From contig CM051459.1 in assembly GCA_028095005.1 (NCBI GenBank), positions 312,482,513-312,546,512 on the forward strand: a stretch of DNA of 64,000 bases, given 5' to 3'. The position numbers and the translations under genes were made by a program. Shown one piece after another: positions 43,701 to 52,544 of the stretch (its first letter is position 1; every line of letters starts with the position of its first letter). The notes under the pieces are model-generated. The model was not told where the DNA came from. It did no database searches and was given only the letters and a program-made list of their open reading frames with translations. Source of the stretch: Rhynchospora pubera. Lineage: Eukaryota > Streptophyta > Magnoliopsida > Poales > Cyperaceae.

Positions 43701-45339
43701 GTATAATCTTCATGCCAGAGGTTAGAATTATATTCTAGTTCTTATTTTAATTTATCTTAGATTTGTTCTTGGGTTAAGATATGCAGTTTGGCTTAAAATT
43801 TAGGGGTCGAAGACGCATATGGGAGGTACAATGCGTCTTGGATCAAGGCGCACAATTTTTGAAGAGTTGGACTGCTTAACAGCTAAGCTGTATGCAAATT
43901 ATGTTTTTGTACTCTAAATTGTTGTAGTTTAATTCAACCATCCCATGCTTGTTGAAGGTTGAATGGGAAGGATTTTGTGGGAACTCTGGTTTGAAATTTC
44001 TGTTTCTTTCAATAGGTATGGAGGTGTTTCCTTTGTTGATGAACGACATCGGCACAGATATGAGGTATGGTTCATGCATGAGTTACTTTCATTCTTTTAA
44101 TAAAGAATAAAGAGAATTTGATTGCACTCAAAACATAGGTGAGTTATTTTGTTAAAGATATAGGAGAAGATGCGAAGAATAATGAACATAAGCTAAATTC
44201 ACAGACATTAGTGAATCACTAGGATTATATTATGTTTGTTTCAAAACTCACAGCATGCATAAATAAATTGGCACTTCAATGGTTGTTTTATTGCAGGTCA
44301 ATCCAGATATGATTGTGGAGCTTGAAAAGGCTGGTTTAGCATTTGTTGGCAAAGACGAGACTGGAAAGAGAATGGAGGTACCTTTTCTCTTATTAATTCG
44401 CATATTTTTAGACATTTTGATTATCAATGCTGGATATAGTTCTATCATTAATTTTTCTCCTTTTTAATTTTGCAGATTCTTGAACTGCGGACCCATCCAT
44501 ATTTTGTTGGTGTGCAGTTCCATCCAGAGTACAAATCAAGACCTGGAAAACCTTCTGCCCCATTTTTAGGTACAAGAAATCTTTATATGCACTGTGATCT
44601 TTATGTTTATCCTGAATAATTAGACAGATGATGCCCTTATTTATATTTAGGCTTATGATATTTATAATTCTTATACCAACCTTTTAATACTTAAGCTTTG
44701 GATCCATATTGTTTTCAATAGCCCAAATTTCCATCAGCAGCCAATTAGCCCAAATTTCCTAACACTTTCCATGAGCCCAATTAGCCGAAATTTCCTAATG
44801 CAGCATTACAGCATTAGCACTTCTTAACCCAAATTGAGAATTATGTGTTATACTAAAAGGTGCCTCTTAGTATCTAAGGTAAGTTTTTCCCCAGTCATCT
44901 GACAGCTCTTATTTGAGTATCTTGCTATTTGAGTAGGATATGAATGTGTGGGCAACCCTACCACTAGATTATTTGTTTATCTATTATTACCATCTGAGAA
45001 CTAAAAGATAAAAAAATAATCAATACCTCTGGAAAAAAATTTTCTATGGCCTCATGAAAAATAAGATAAGGCAATCTCTGAGGGAAATAGTTTCTCTGAA
45101 AAATTACAGGGTTGATAGCTGCCTCATCTGGCCAATTAGACACTATCCTCCATAAACTTACCCAAGAAAACCAGTCAATTGCGAATAAAGCAACTAGCAA
45201 TAACATGTCTATCTCCAAACCAAGCGGTTACTATAATCCCTACATGCATACAAATGGCAATGGTCTTTTAAAGGATGGAAGCATGACTCCAAAGGGAAAT
45301 GGAATTCATCTCAAAGGGGAAGCAGCTGGATTGGCGTAG
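34793..45339 (+). CDS. CTPS: CTP synthase (glutamine-hydrolysing)
   Basis: Cytosolic enzyme making CTP from UTP, ATP and glutamine. Frame- and splice-based exons: 34793-34937, 39867-39946, 40549-40635, 40727-40777, 40897-41014, 41108-41164, 41591-41655, 41760-41843, 41933-41983, 42083-42145, 42248-42294, 42399-42468, 42560-42622, 42946-43035, 43121-43159, 43493-43720, 43804-43889, 44016-44064, 44297-44377, 44476-44569, 45110-45339. They sum to 625 aa with no stop. The synthetase domain opens YVLVTGGVVSGLGKG (P-loop), with IDPYLNTDAGTMSP and VIELGGTIGDIES. The glutaminase domain has nucleophile Cys407 (GICLGMQ) and His534/Glu536 (FHPEY). A Ser/Asn/Gly-rich tail is typical of plants. Other in-frame ATGs at 34,661 and 34,820 could serve as start; the latter begins MKYVLVTGG as in many homologues. 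Intron 1 contains a Copia element, intron 2 a MITE. Confidence 0.96.
35385..35632 (-). repeat. 3' LTR of the Copia element
   Basis: 248 bp, TG...CA ends, apparently identical to 39,612-39,859. The polyprotein's last codons and its stop (35,611-35,613) lie inside this LTR. Confidence 0.96.
35611..39435 (-). CDS. Copia Gag-Pol polyprotein, 1,274 aa, apparently lacking the Gag capsid domain
   Basis: One uninterrupted frame. The zinc knuckle CEHCRKPGHTRGRC is already at residues 83-96. Protease active site WVLDSGATDHM has Asp224. GAG-pre-integrase (LWHKRVGHPSDRIL, CETCKLAKHTRPPF) and the integrase core (HSDVWGPAPINSYNDYRYF, RTDNGTEYVNQNF, YTPQQNGVSERKNRH) follow. RT has KARLVAKGYTQTYGIDYHET, QMDVKNAFLQGNLEEEIYM, KSIYGLKQSPRAWYGKL and VYVDDIIITGN. 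RNase H has GYSDADWAGSFDRKSTTGF and SSAEAEYRAMA. The order PR-INT-RT-RH is Copia-type. Only about 80 residues precede the knuckle, whereas Copia Gag usually has a capsid-like region of over 200 residues there, so the element may depend on Gag from a relative. Confidence 0.95.
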   Translation of the reverse strand: MSGKEKYVQPVPKKPLSQNQNQRQTTSMIRKGNDYLILSQNLFIDEKSRCIKPSDPTSDSLNPKPDLDRSKGGRGSDIDDECCEHCRKPGHTRGRCWILHPELRPVEKRRGSRGDVAEVWRKGEVEIVSRGSSESDSDSRRKRIDRIEAALISLTERLLCPELGQGLSKPLNSNFFNRPKNLDQIKGTAGLIVNNQNFLCENRCLTIGVSTKIASQNYTKWVLDSGATDHMTGNQNLLKNYRSISGDQYFTVANNEKIKIKGWGMISILSKNFLQDVFYVENCSVNLLSISKLSRDLNCEIIFKEKSVIFQDLFSKEKIGEGFLENGLYFLNSNKFIFKTSKDDDLSKLWHKRVGHPSDRILNKIFDFSNLDCSNCETCKLAKHTRPPFSISTSKSNDFFELIHSDVWGPAPINSYNDYRYFVIFIDDFSKTTWLYLMKNKNEVFSHFQAFVNFVENQFEKKIKILRTDNGTEYVNQNFSIFLKQKGILHQTTCVYTPQQNGVSERKNRHLLEVTRSLLFQNNVPKSFWSDAVLTATYLINRLPSVILDFKSPLEILYGRKLDISHLRVFGCKCFVHNQRIDKLDFTSIKTIFVGYSSEKKGYKCYDPKNKKLYISRDVSFFENEPFYENYNEKNVEKNFSNDFIYPCITNIETSEFRKELRNIVGEEAQEESVGILQNEEIQEAEQEEHIEENDEIQEQHMPLRRSSRQPQPSTRLRDFVTYSVQYPIQDYISYDNISREHYAFLNLLSKIEEPTNYEVAKKDPKWCKAMEEELHALEKNQTWELCELPKKKKPVGCKWVYKIKYHSDGTIERYKARLVAKGYTQTYGIDYHETFAPVAKMNTVRILFSIAINNNWTLHQMDVKNAFLQGNLEEEIYMSLPPGHKKENISNLVCRLKKSIYGLKQSPRAWYGKLSQFLLSCDFKKSGADTSLFVRHNTNGTTAVLVYVDDIIITGNNQFEIDRIKNYLKHKFDIKDLGKLKYFLGIEIAHSSKGLFISQRKYVLDLLKETGKLGCKPAKTPIDMNEKLDNEKGEPLKDISHFQRLVGKLIYLTVTRPDLSFAVSQISKFMHSPRTPHLDAINRILRYLKGSPGKGIWMRRNGTNAICGYSDADWAGSFDRKSTTGFCTFVGGNLVTWKSKKQNVVARSSAEAEYRAMASTASELTWIKQLLADLNIANKEPMKMFCDNQAARHIAANPVFHERTKHIEVDCHFIREKIEAKEIETPFVRSQEQLADIFTKGLNKKSFDDIGNKLGLYDIYMPSLRGSVENKNN
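39600..39611 (-). other. Primer binding site of the Copia element
   Basis: TGGTATCAGAGC on the minus strand abuts the 5' LTR with no gap and is the standard plant Copia match to the 3' end of initiator methionine tRNA. Confidence 0.93.
39612..39859 (-). repeat. 5' LTR of the Copia element, next to the CTP synthase exon 2 acceptor
   Basis: 248 bp, apparently identical to the other LTR. Its plus-strand right end (CTCTTAATTATTTTTATTTT then CAACA) is followed by AAAACAG and exon 2 at 39,867. It therefore supplies the pyrimidine-rich part of the intron 1 acceptor. Confidence 0.96.
40160..40348. mobile_element. GCGCTACACC/GTGTCGCGC foldback MITE, copy 2, in CTP synthase intron 2
   Basis: The ends CCGCGCGACACAGCGTGTCG and CGCGACACGCGGTGTAGCGC flank a body matching copy 1 (33,102-33,290) in reverse orientation, including TCCAATGGACAAGG and GTGAACCGTCCGATCAAGAT. 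It lies wholly within intron 2 (39,947-40,548). Confidence 0.75.
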
Positions 45340-45569
45340 TTCTTATTTCCCTTGCCATATTTTTGTTTTGGCGTGATATAGTTCTCATAACTACCCTTCT
45401 AGGTGTTTTGGATTTCTTCTTTTTTATTTCTTTTTATGTACAGTGCTATTATACTAGCTACATGTGTTTAGATATGGCTTGCTCCAAGGTTATTATTGAT
45501 GGAACAGGCCTTTATCTATTATTACTAGAAATTTTGTCATGTGCCTCTTCATGATATGTTGTATATTTA

Positions 45570-45790
45570 GGGTGTGTTTGGATGAGCCAAAAATAAAGAA
45601 TAAGAATAAAAAATTTCGATATGCGTGCTTATTCTTATTCTTGTGCAATCCAAACAACATAAGAATAAGAAATTTGGGCCTTTATTTTTATACTAACAAA
45701 ATCATGGTATAAGAATAAGGAATTTGGATAAGCACGCATACCGAAATTTCTTATTCTTATTCCTTATTCATGGCTCATCCAAACACACCC
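45570..45790. mobile_element. Tourist-like MITE, 221 bp, TTA target duplication
   Basis: GGGTGTGTTTGGATGAGCCA at 45,570 and its exact reverse complement ending at 45,790 form the TIRs. TTA lies on both sides (45,567-45,569; 45,791-45,793). The interior is foldback (ATAAGAATAAG tracts). This fits a PIF/Harbinger-derived MITE. It starts 230 bp after the CTP synthase stop codon. Confidence 0.93.
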
Positions 45791-47385
45791 TTACTCTTTA
45801 TGAAACAGGAGATATTTTATACTTTTTCTTGTCTCTGGAGATCTTTATTTTTTCTGAAGTAACTGATTTTTTTTTTAATTATTAATATTCATTTTGCTAT
45901 CGAAATAATTAGGACGCAGCCAAAGAATATTTTCTTGATGTTTCTAGAAGCATCCACCAAATTTGTCTCCGATTCAAAATTAAAATTCCTTTGGTAAAAA
46001 TACCACAAAAGATGAGTCTGAGTGAAGCACCAGGACGCACATGTAACTTCGATCCACCACAATTTCATCGGCCCATTCCAGTCGGACCACTAAATACTAT
46101 TTACCTTTTTCCTATGTAAGCAAAATTTTTCTGACACTACGTCACAATTTTTTGTTGATGTTCACTCAAATTTACTCCTTGAAAAAGGCCATGATGCAAT
46201 ATCTTTCACTCGGACCCAATGACAAATCGACAACTCATGAGTAATTGATGTCAACATTGGATAGAGGCTTGACTCAACTAGAACGGAATCTGAGCATTCT
46301 GTGGCAGATTCTCTGATACAGAATTTATAACAGGTCACAAATTGAGTATCCATATTAAAGAAGTTGAGCATTGCAAATGGGGTATTGGTATGTTGTTCTT
46401 TGTTATTAATTGGGTGTAATTTTCTGTAGCATTGTGGCAATAATGCTAGTAATTTCAAAGTTTTGTTGACTATTTCTAGGCTGAGGTTTTAACTTTTAAG
46501 CACATGGTACTGATACATTGAACATTACTTCTGAGTTTGTTCAGTTTCAAAATAATACACTGCCATCAAACTTAGATCTGACAATCTGAATTTCTACTGT
46601 TCTTAGTTTGAACGCAGTGTATCAGGACACAATCAAAGCAATTGTGGGACAAACTTTTATTTACCATTAAACACTGCTATCATTCCACAGACTTGAAGTA
46701 TGGTTGTGTGGGCCAGTACTCGCTACATAAAAGTACAATAAGTCAATGGAATCAGCATGATTTAAATATGAAAAAGACAAGGGGTATGAATATCCCAACC
46801 TTTACATGCATCAAGTGTCAAATCAAAGGGAAAAAGAAAGGGATTGGCGCTCTTATCTCCATAGGTGATTGCTAATTGACAAAGAAACCAACAGAAGAGT
46901 CTGCCTCACGTATAGCCTTTGTTACCATATTGTACCACTGAGATATATAAGGCTGAATTGTGACGAGAAAAAAAGCACCAATGAGTATTAGAGATTTAGA
47001 GTCCCTTGTCACACGGTTGACGATTGATCATTGGTTGGTTTCTAGGACTTTCACTGTACTTTTTGGTCCTTGAAAACACCTATTTCTCTTTCTTTACTTG
47101 AAACATTAATAATTGGTCCTTTTCTTTTAAAACAAAATGGATTGGTTGCCTGGAAGAATATTTGAGCTTTTTTTATCATTGACCATTGAAGTTGCAATAG
47201 GTACTTAATATAACGGATAGTGGGTATGTAGCGATCAGCGGAGCAGTTTATTGCAATTAAATAGGAGATACCAGGGGCATCAATCATAAAATTATTGAAA
47301 AACAATTTTGTACTGAAATAAACTTGCAAAAAATAGCGCACAAGTAGCAAAGGTAATTAAGTTGAAATATCTTATACTATATATA

Positions 47386-47592
47386 GTACACCCTAAAGCG
47401 CAGAGGGAACTGTGTTTTAAGAGTTTGAGACCGTCAGATCTGTGTCAAGGTTCATGCAGACAAAATTTATATCATGAGAAATTTAAAATTCTTAGCGTAT
47501 GTCTTGATCGTGTCATGAGAAAACACAAATCTTGACACAGATCTGACGGTCTAGAACTCTAAAACATATTGCCTTTGTGCTTTTAGAGGTAC
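47386..47592. mobile_element. Foldback MITE candidate
   Basis: AGACCGTCAGATCTGTGTCA and the diverged outer part (ACCCTAAAGCGCAGAGGGAA) on the left pair with TGACACAGATCTGACGGTCT and TTGTGCTTTTAGAGGTAC on the right. Arms are about 75 bp with mismatches. TATATATAG lies on the left and CT/TA microsatellite on the right. No coding capacity. Confidence 0.65.
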
Positions 47593-47598
47593 CAATGC

Positions 47599-47647
<49 letters not shown>

Positions 47648-47828
47648 GCATATCAGTTGCATGTATTACACATGTAGCCTTCCAAACAATAAAACAATCA
47701 TTGTTAAAAGAAAATAATAATAACCAATTTAGAGACCTCGTCATATTGCAGATATTGTACAATATTGGCCGGTATCATGCTAAATTGGCATATATGAGAC
47801 AAACCGTTATATATAAAAAAGAAAATCG

Positions 47829-47985
47829 ATAACCAACTCTTAGTCTAATTGCAAAGAGACCGGCATCTCTAGTGGAGGTCGCAGGTTCCAAATCCCGCTT
47901 GGGTCATTTGTGGTATTTAATTTCGAAATAAGTTGGAGGGCTTACCTCCATCTTATCTTAAAGAAAAAATAATAAAAAAAATTCA
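47829..47985 (+). repeat. tRNA-derived SINE, uninterrupted copy
   Basis: AACTCTTAGTCTAATTGCAA resembles an A box and GTCGCAGGTTCCAAATCCCG a B box, 35-40 nt apart. The body ends GAGGGCTTACCTCCATCTTA, followed by an A-rich tail. It parallels the SINE at 24,919. Confidence 0.65.
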
Positions 47986-48218
47986 ACATTATATTGTTTA
48001 TTAATCCAAATTGCAAAAACCAGCATTTTTAGTGGTGCTTTGACCACTATTATCACTTTTGCTCGGCATGATACAAGCATCCTACCATGCACCATATTTA
48101 TTGTCATTGGCTATTGAGTCTGACTCTAACATATCAAGTCGACATACTATCCTGTTGTTACTTTAACATACATGTTTTTGCTCATATTGACACTTACCTA
48201 TTTGAATGTTGACGTATA

Positions 48219-48727
48219 CACTACAACAAAAAAGATTATTAGTACCGACTCATTAGTATCGGTTTTTAAGAAAACCGATACTAATAATAAATCATGGCAT
48301 TTTCGTAATTGTCAGATTTATTATTTAGTACCGGTTTTTTTAAAAAACCGGTACTAAAAATCGTCTGAAAAATAAAAAAACGTTTTTAATTTAGTACCGG
48401 TTTTTTATAAAAAAAACCGGTACTAAAGTTTGGAAAGAATAAAAAAAACAGTTTAAAATTAGTACCGGTTTTTTATCAAAAACCGGTACTAAAGATTTGA
48501 AGAATAAAAAAAATCGTTATATATTTAGTACCGGTAATTAATTGATTTTTAGTACCGGTTTTTTATAAAAAACCGGTACTAATAGTACCGATTTTTATTC
48601 TTTCCAAACTTTAGAGAGTGAGAATAGGGGAGGGGGTTTCTCTGTGCATTCTTCTCAAAATTGTGCAGAAAGAGCAAAGGAGACGGGAAAGAGGAAAAAG
48701 GTCTTGAAAGAAGGAGTTCAAAATGGA

Positions 48728-48770
<43 letters not shown>

Positions 48771-50216
48771 ATGAATCAAAGAGGGGAGCACCTGGAAGAA
48801 TCGATAGGGAAGAGAACACATCACAAAATTGATTTTGTTGAAATGATTGTCATATATTTTCGCATGCTTTTGAATCATTGCAGCATTACATGATTATTTT
48901 TTTGTTTCCACATACTTCTTTTTAACTCAGGTGGAAACTTAACTGTTCAACTTCTTGGAACTGGCCCTGAAGAAACCAAAACATTGAAGGGAAACCATAT
49001 ACAGTCCTTAAAATCCTCTCAAAAAGATCAGTATTTATCTTTCTCCACTGTAGTTGTTGATTCTAGAAAGAATGTAACCAATACTCGGATCAAGAGGTAA
49101 TTTCATTTCTGCATTGGGTCTTAATTATTCTTGATTTTTTTTTGCTTTGTTTAATATAATGTTGAATCTGCAGAAGTGGTTTTTTTTCATCTTTATATTT
49201 CCACTTTTGTTAACCTGGAGCCCCCACGTAAATTTTTTGTGCAACAGACATGATAAATTATGATGGAACAAATTGCAAAGTAAGGATTATTCAAGAAAAC
49301 TGGAGAATGCCTTTGCATATACACACCTGACTATTGACAGTTTGACACTATATACTCAGCTTAGAGCTCTCATATTGCCGGTACCTTCTTTCTTGTTACT
49401 TATAACTAGAAGAAATTAAGTGCTTTGTAGAAATGATTATGCTTAGTTGAAATCTACATCATGCCTAAATGCAATGCTAGGTCGGGAGTTTGATATTTTA
49501 TCTAGAATCCACTGAACTAGCTAACGAGGTCTGAAAATTAGTTGTATATGATTTCTAGTTGTTAAGTAGAATTTGTATATATAATTATATATGGAGATTG
49601 GCATAAAAAAACATAGTTAGCGCCTATTTAGTACTGTATAAAGATAGCTCGTAATTAAACCGTTTTTTTTTAATTAATTTAGTACCCTATTCTCACTCTC
49701 TAAATCGGTTTTTTTTTTAAATAATAATTTAGTACCGGTTTTTAACTAAAAACCGGTACTAAATTAATTAATAATTTTTTAAAATTAATTTAGTACCAGT
49801 TTTCAGTTAAAAACCGGTACTAAATTAATTAAAAAATTTTCGATTTTTTTTAATCAATTTAGTACCGATTTTTTTATAAAAAACCGATACTAAAATTTAT
49901 TAAAATTTAAATCAATTTTTGTACCGGTTTTTTATAAAAAATCGGTACTAATTTTTTATATTTAATTACGGTTTTGTAAATATAATTAGTACCGGTTTTT
50001 TATAAAAAACCGGTACTAAATGTGTTATTTTTAGTACCGGTTTTTTATAAAAAATCAGTACTAATTGCGTTTCCCGCCACCTCCTCAACCCTACTACTAC
50101 CGGCTTATTAGTACCGGATTTTTATTGGTTTTAGTACCCCTATTATTAGTACCGCTACAAAACTGGTACTAATAATAGAAAAAAAACCGGTATTAATAAT
50201 GAAAATTGGCGTTGTG
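48219..50216 (+). mobile_element. Non-autonomous CACTA element, 2.0 kb, same family as the 5,432 element
   Basis: The left end CACTACAACAAAAAAGATT followed by palindromes matches, almost base for base over about 140 bp, the right end of the large CACTA in reverse complement. The right end (about 50,060-50,216, finishing GGCGTTGTG) matches that element's left end, with TAGTG changed to TTGTG. TAGTACCGGTTTTTTAT palindromes fill 48,240-48,600 and 49,680-50,200. No transposase is present; the interior has a (GA)n run at about 48,730-48,768 and an exon-like segment. The flanks ATA and TAT do not form a clean 3-bp duplication. Confidence 0.88.
48931..49096 (+). pseudogene. Exon-like segment captured in the small CACTA element
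   Basis: A 166-nt block is open in one frame (GNLTVQLLGTGPEETKTLKG, then DQYLSFSTVVVDSRKNVT), preceded by a pyrimidine-rich TTCTTTTTAACTCAG and followed by AAGAG/GTAATTTC, that is, acceptor and donor signals on either side. Composition and codon pattern differ from the AT-rich flanks. I do not recognise the source protein. A captured host exon is the simplest reading, since CACTA elements are known to carry such fragments. Confidence 0.55.
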
Positions 50217-50345
50217 TATATATTGACGATTTAACACATATGTTAAGAATATCATGCTGACATATACACATTACCCTCGAGGTGACACTATACAATCTTC
50301 AAATTAAACCAAAATTAATGTAAAATTAAAGTGGACGATAATATA

Positions 50346-50818
50346 TGTTGGAAAAAGTGTGTGGAGCTGTTCTCTGCGGGTAGCAGGCTGGGCCTGCGGG
50401 CCTCAGATAATGAACGACCCAGTGGGTCGCAGGCAAGGCCTGCGGGCCGCTGGTACTGGGATCTGAACAGACGTGATCTGTTCAGATCAACTCCTATATA
50501 TACCCCTCTAAACAGAAACGTCTCTCTGGTTCCTGGAACTGCTGTTCTGCATATTCCACACAGAAAGAGATGAGAGTTTCCAAGCAATCGGATCACACAC
50601 ACGAGTCGAGACCGGCAAGTGGAAGCGTGGAAGGTGACGCCAAACCCTAACGTGAGGTTGTGGTGTACCGGTCGCGTACGGAGAGAGACAAGACTGCAGA
50701 ACCGAACTCCGACAAGCGGGTCTAGGCGTTCGATCATTTCCGCTGCGGTATATCTAATTCTCTAAGTTATTTTTATAGGATAGATATACATATAGGTTTA
50801 TACCTAGTTAAACCTTCA
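50346..50818 (+). mobile_element. Copia-type solo LTR, 473 bp
   Basis: It starts TGTTGGAAAAAGTGTG and ends AAACCTTCA, with ATATA at 50,341-50,345 and ATATA at 50,819-50,823 as 5-bp target duplication. Inside are a promoter-like CTCCTATATATACCCC at about 50,489, an 11-bp-arm palindrome (GATCTGAACAG at 50,460 with CTGTTCAGATC ending at 50,488), and GC-rich GGCCTGCGGGCC motifs. No internal retroelement sequence follows, so it is what LTR-LTR recombination leaves. It lies 765 bp upstream of the FT-like start codon. Confidence 0.88.
50460..50488. repeat. Perfect 11-bp-arm palindrome in the solo LTR
   Basis: GATCTGAACAG and CTGTTCAGATC are separated by ACGTGAT, just upstream of the LTR's TATA-like sequence. 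It could be a regulatory site or an RNA hairpin. Confidence 0.85.
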
Positions 50819-50823
50819 ATATA

Positions 50824-51448
50824 TTATTACATTTTGACACATATAACTACTTTAGGTTCCATCGAACTTATTAAAACACAAGGGAGGTCCCACACGGTTA
50901 CCTTGTCAGCATTTCATGAACCTTAGAAATTCTTTGTGGACATAAAGAACTCATTGTTTTTTCTTTTTTCTCTGATGCTTCTGACATTTTTTTATACTGT
51001 GACTATATAGATATATATCAGCTTAGTGACTCCATTTTTTTCACCATCAGATTACGACCTAGCTGTCAGATTGAGATCAGATAAGAAGATTAGCACTTAA
51101 GATAACAAGTCTGCCCAATGCAATCTCGACTATCCCTTTTGATGGATTTCCAATCAATAGAGATTGCTTCTGTTTTTATTAGTTTTTCTCAGCAGTACAT
51201 TGAATCTCTTTTTTTATTTAAAAAAAAATAATAAGATATATCTTTGTTTTAACTGTTCTTACAGATATAATTGACGTAGATACATTAAGTCAGAGTAAAT
51301 CATTTCTTAAGAAGACTACGGCAGTTGCTATTGATTCAAATCAAGATGACTAATTTTCTATCACAGGGGACTTGAAAACGACGACTCGTTTTACATATTG
51401 TGTTTGTGAAAGCGTCAAAGATGCACTTTCAGCTTGCTGAACAAGTCT
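50824..51448. other. FT-like upstream region
   Basis: AT-rich, no coding gene seen. It is the space between the solo LTR and the putative core promoter of the FT-like gene and so may hold its proximal control sequences. No specific operator could be identified with confidence. Confidence 0.6.
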
Positions 51449-51452
51449 TTCG

Positions 51453-51464
51453 ATATATATATAA
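51453..51464 (+). promoter_or_regulatory. Putative TATA box of the FT-like gene
   Basis: ATATATATAAAT lies about 120 bp before the ATG at 51,583, giving a plausible 5' UTR of about 90 nt. Position only; not tested. Confidence 0.4.
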
Positions 51465-51582
51465 ATGAACCCTCGGATAGAAACATATACAAAAGAGAAC
51501 CCTTTCAGCATCTTTTTCTTTCTCCAAGTTGCTTGCTTTGAATTCTCAACTATACAACATAAAGAAGTAACCAACATAGTTC

Positions 51583-52513
51583 ATGCAGAGAGAAAGGGAT
51601 TCTTTGGTTGTTGGGAGAGTTGTTGGTGATGTGCTTGATCCCTTTGATAGAAAAGTGCCACTTAGGGTTACATACAATTCCAGAGACGTAGCTAATGGTT
51701 ATGAATTCAAACCCTCGGCTGTGGTGCACCAACCAAGGGTTGAGATCGGTAGTACTGATCTTAGGTCTTTCTTTACACTGGTAAGTAAAATAAAACCACA
51801 GCCTTTGTTCAATCTTATACTCAGTTAAGTTCGTAAGTAATGATCTTCATTGCTTTGTAGCGATCGATCTCAAAGTCTACTCACACAAAAGCAAAACAAC
51901 ACCAGTTTTATTGTGTTGGTACTCGGTACTTTTGGAAGATTTTGCTTAATAAGGATTTTCTGTTCCTTCAATTAATCAGTGAATTTCATTCTGTAATGAT
52001 TTGTTGCACTCATAAAAGCAAAATCTATTGTCTTAGTGTTTTCTGAAGTTCATTTTACATATATTACACATAAGCACAACTTATATATTTATAATTTTAT
52101 ATTATCTCTTTTTTCCCCCCCCCAAAGAATTGCATCTTTAACATTTTTTTTCTTTCACAATTGTTCAATGGTGCTTACATAATAAGGGTTTTAAATTTTG
52201 TTATGACAATTGGTTCAAATAGTCATCTAGGTTCAAGTATTCTAGTTTACATAATAAAATGGCATATCGTTTATTTTGAGAATTTCCAAGTTTTTAACTG
52301 CTTTACTCCTTGACATGTTACAGATTGTCAAGTGCAAAGAAATATTTGAAGCATTCTTAAAATCTCTTATGGAGTATTTTTTTTGTTTAAATATCTTGTA
52401 AAATTCAATTTACTAGTTTAATAATTATCTTTTACAGGTTATGGTTGATCCAGACGCACCGAGTCCAAGCAACCCGACAGTTCGGGAATATTTGCACTGG
52501 TTCTCTCTCCTCT

Positions 52514-52544
<31 letters not shown>

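Larger units (their letters stand above)
45340..48218. other. Intergenic region downstream of CTP synthase
   Basis: The first few hundred bases probably hold the CTP synthase 3' UTR. A Tourist-like MITE, a foldback element and a SINE are listed separately. A (CT)n(AT)n microsatellite lies at about 47,602-47,647. No gene is recognised; open frames are short and of unremarkable composition. Confidence 0.75.

Noticed and set aside
48216..50219. Clean 3-bp target duplication of the small CACTA element
   Set aside because: Left flank ATA and right flank TAT are not identical; both sides are simply TA-rich and the right terminus is mutated.
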